A stretch of DNA of 12,748 bases from Candidatus Gottesmanbacteria bacterium CG_4_10_14_0_8_um_filter_37_24 (lineage in GTDB: Bacteria > Patescibacteriota > Microgenomatia > 2-02-FULL-39-11): contig PFMK01000042.1 in NCBI GenBank assembly GCA_002785215.1, forward strand, positions 19,128-31,875, read 5' to 3'. Position 1 is the stretch's first letter. The number at the start of each line of letters is the position of its first letter. The translations under genes and the position numbers were made by a program. The notes below the pieces were generated by a model, which saw nothing but the letters and a program-made list of their open reading frames with translations, did no database searches and was not told the origin of the DNA. Positions 12,714 to 12,748 of the stretch are shown piece after piece.

Positions 12714-12748
12714 ATGACTGCAGTTAAACCAAACCCATTTCATCCCTG
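12714..12748 (+). CDS. Start of an unidentified plus-strand gene, cut by the window end
   Basis: ATG at 12714 follows AAAGGAG (12701-12707) at 6 nt, the best-spaced ribosome site on the right side of the window, with TATAAT 24 nt upstream of the ATG. Eleven codons are visible, reading MTAVKPNPFHP, and the frame is open to the edge. I do not recognise it. It is divergent from the recombinase remnant, whose lost N-terminal portion would lie where this gene begins, so it may mark the other side of a deletion or insertion junction. Confidence 0.5.
   Translation, partial: MTAVKPNPFHP

Overview
The window looks like a piece of a low-GC bacterial chromosome, by eye mid-30s percent GC. It uses the standard genetic code: TGA is the normal stop of the ABC-transporter genes and of the transposase. 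The taxon cannot be fixed from sequence alone. The run recA-recX-rny, an RNase Y with no N-terminal membrane anchor, and a lysine-rich large serine recombinase whose 3' end runs into tRNA sequence would fit a candidate-phylum bacterium (for example Patescibacteria/Microgenomates). This is inference, not proof.

Layout. Positions 85-1170 (minus) encode an AmrS-like radical SAM enzyme that carries an in-frame hairpin-plus-heptamer repeat. Divergent from it at 1379-1963 (plus) is a full-length nitroreductase reading frame broken by one TGA at a conserved tryptophan. It meets coaBC (1960-3186, minus) tail to tail. coaBC is the last gene of a tight minus-strand operon with a three-gene ABC-2 exporter: ATPase 4786-5763 and two permeases at 3995-4789 and 3194-3991. 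Next is hup (HU protein, 5877-6149) with its own promoter and a 13-bp-stem terminator. A complete IS element (6281-7750, DDE transposase, ISNCY/IS1202-like) sits between 15-bp target duplications that separate hup from rny (7772-9301). recX (9495-10007) and recA (10008-11063) abut, with a good recA promoter and a perfect 16-bp palindrome near the predicted transcript start.

Right end. A complete tRNA-Pro(GGG) with encoded CCA (11214-11290) is followed 45 bp later by a displaced 3' half of a different tRNA-Pro, cut in the anticodon loop (11336-11375). A decayed large serine recombinase (11357-12681, minus) abuts this relic, and its stop codon lies inside it. The recombinase has lost the N-terminal part of its catalytic domain and has one frameshift in its zinc ribbon. 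The window ends at the first codons of a plus-strand gene (12714 onward) whose -10 box and ribosome binding site lie in a 10-bp inverted repeat.

How the parts work together. recA, recX, hup and rny are housekeeping functions (recombination and its control, DNA architecture, mRNA decay). coaBC makes 4'-phosphopantetheine. The ABC system is probably an exporter of unknown substrate. The IS, the tRNA relic, the broken recombinase and the broken nitroreductase mark the window as repeatedly visited by mobile DNA. I did not find a convincing new multi-gene system. The strongest leads are the tRNA-Pro relic/recombinase junction, the single-TGA nitroreductase, the repeat inserted in the radical SAM gene, and the dyad at the right edge.
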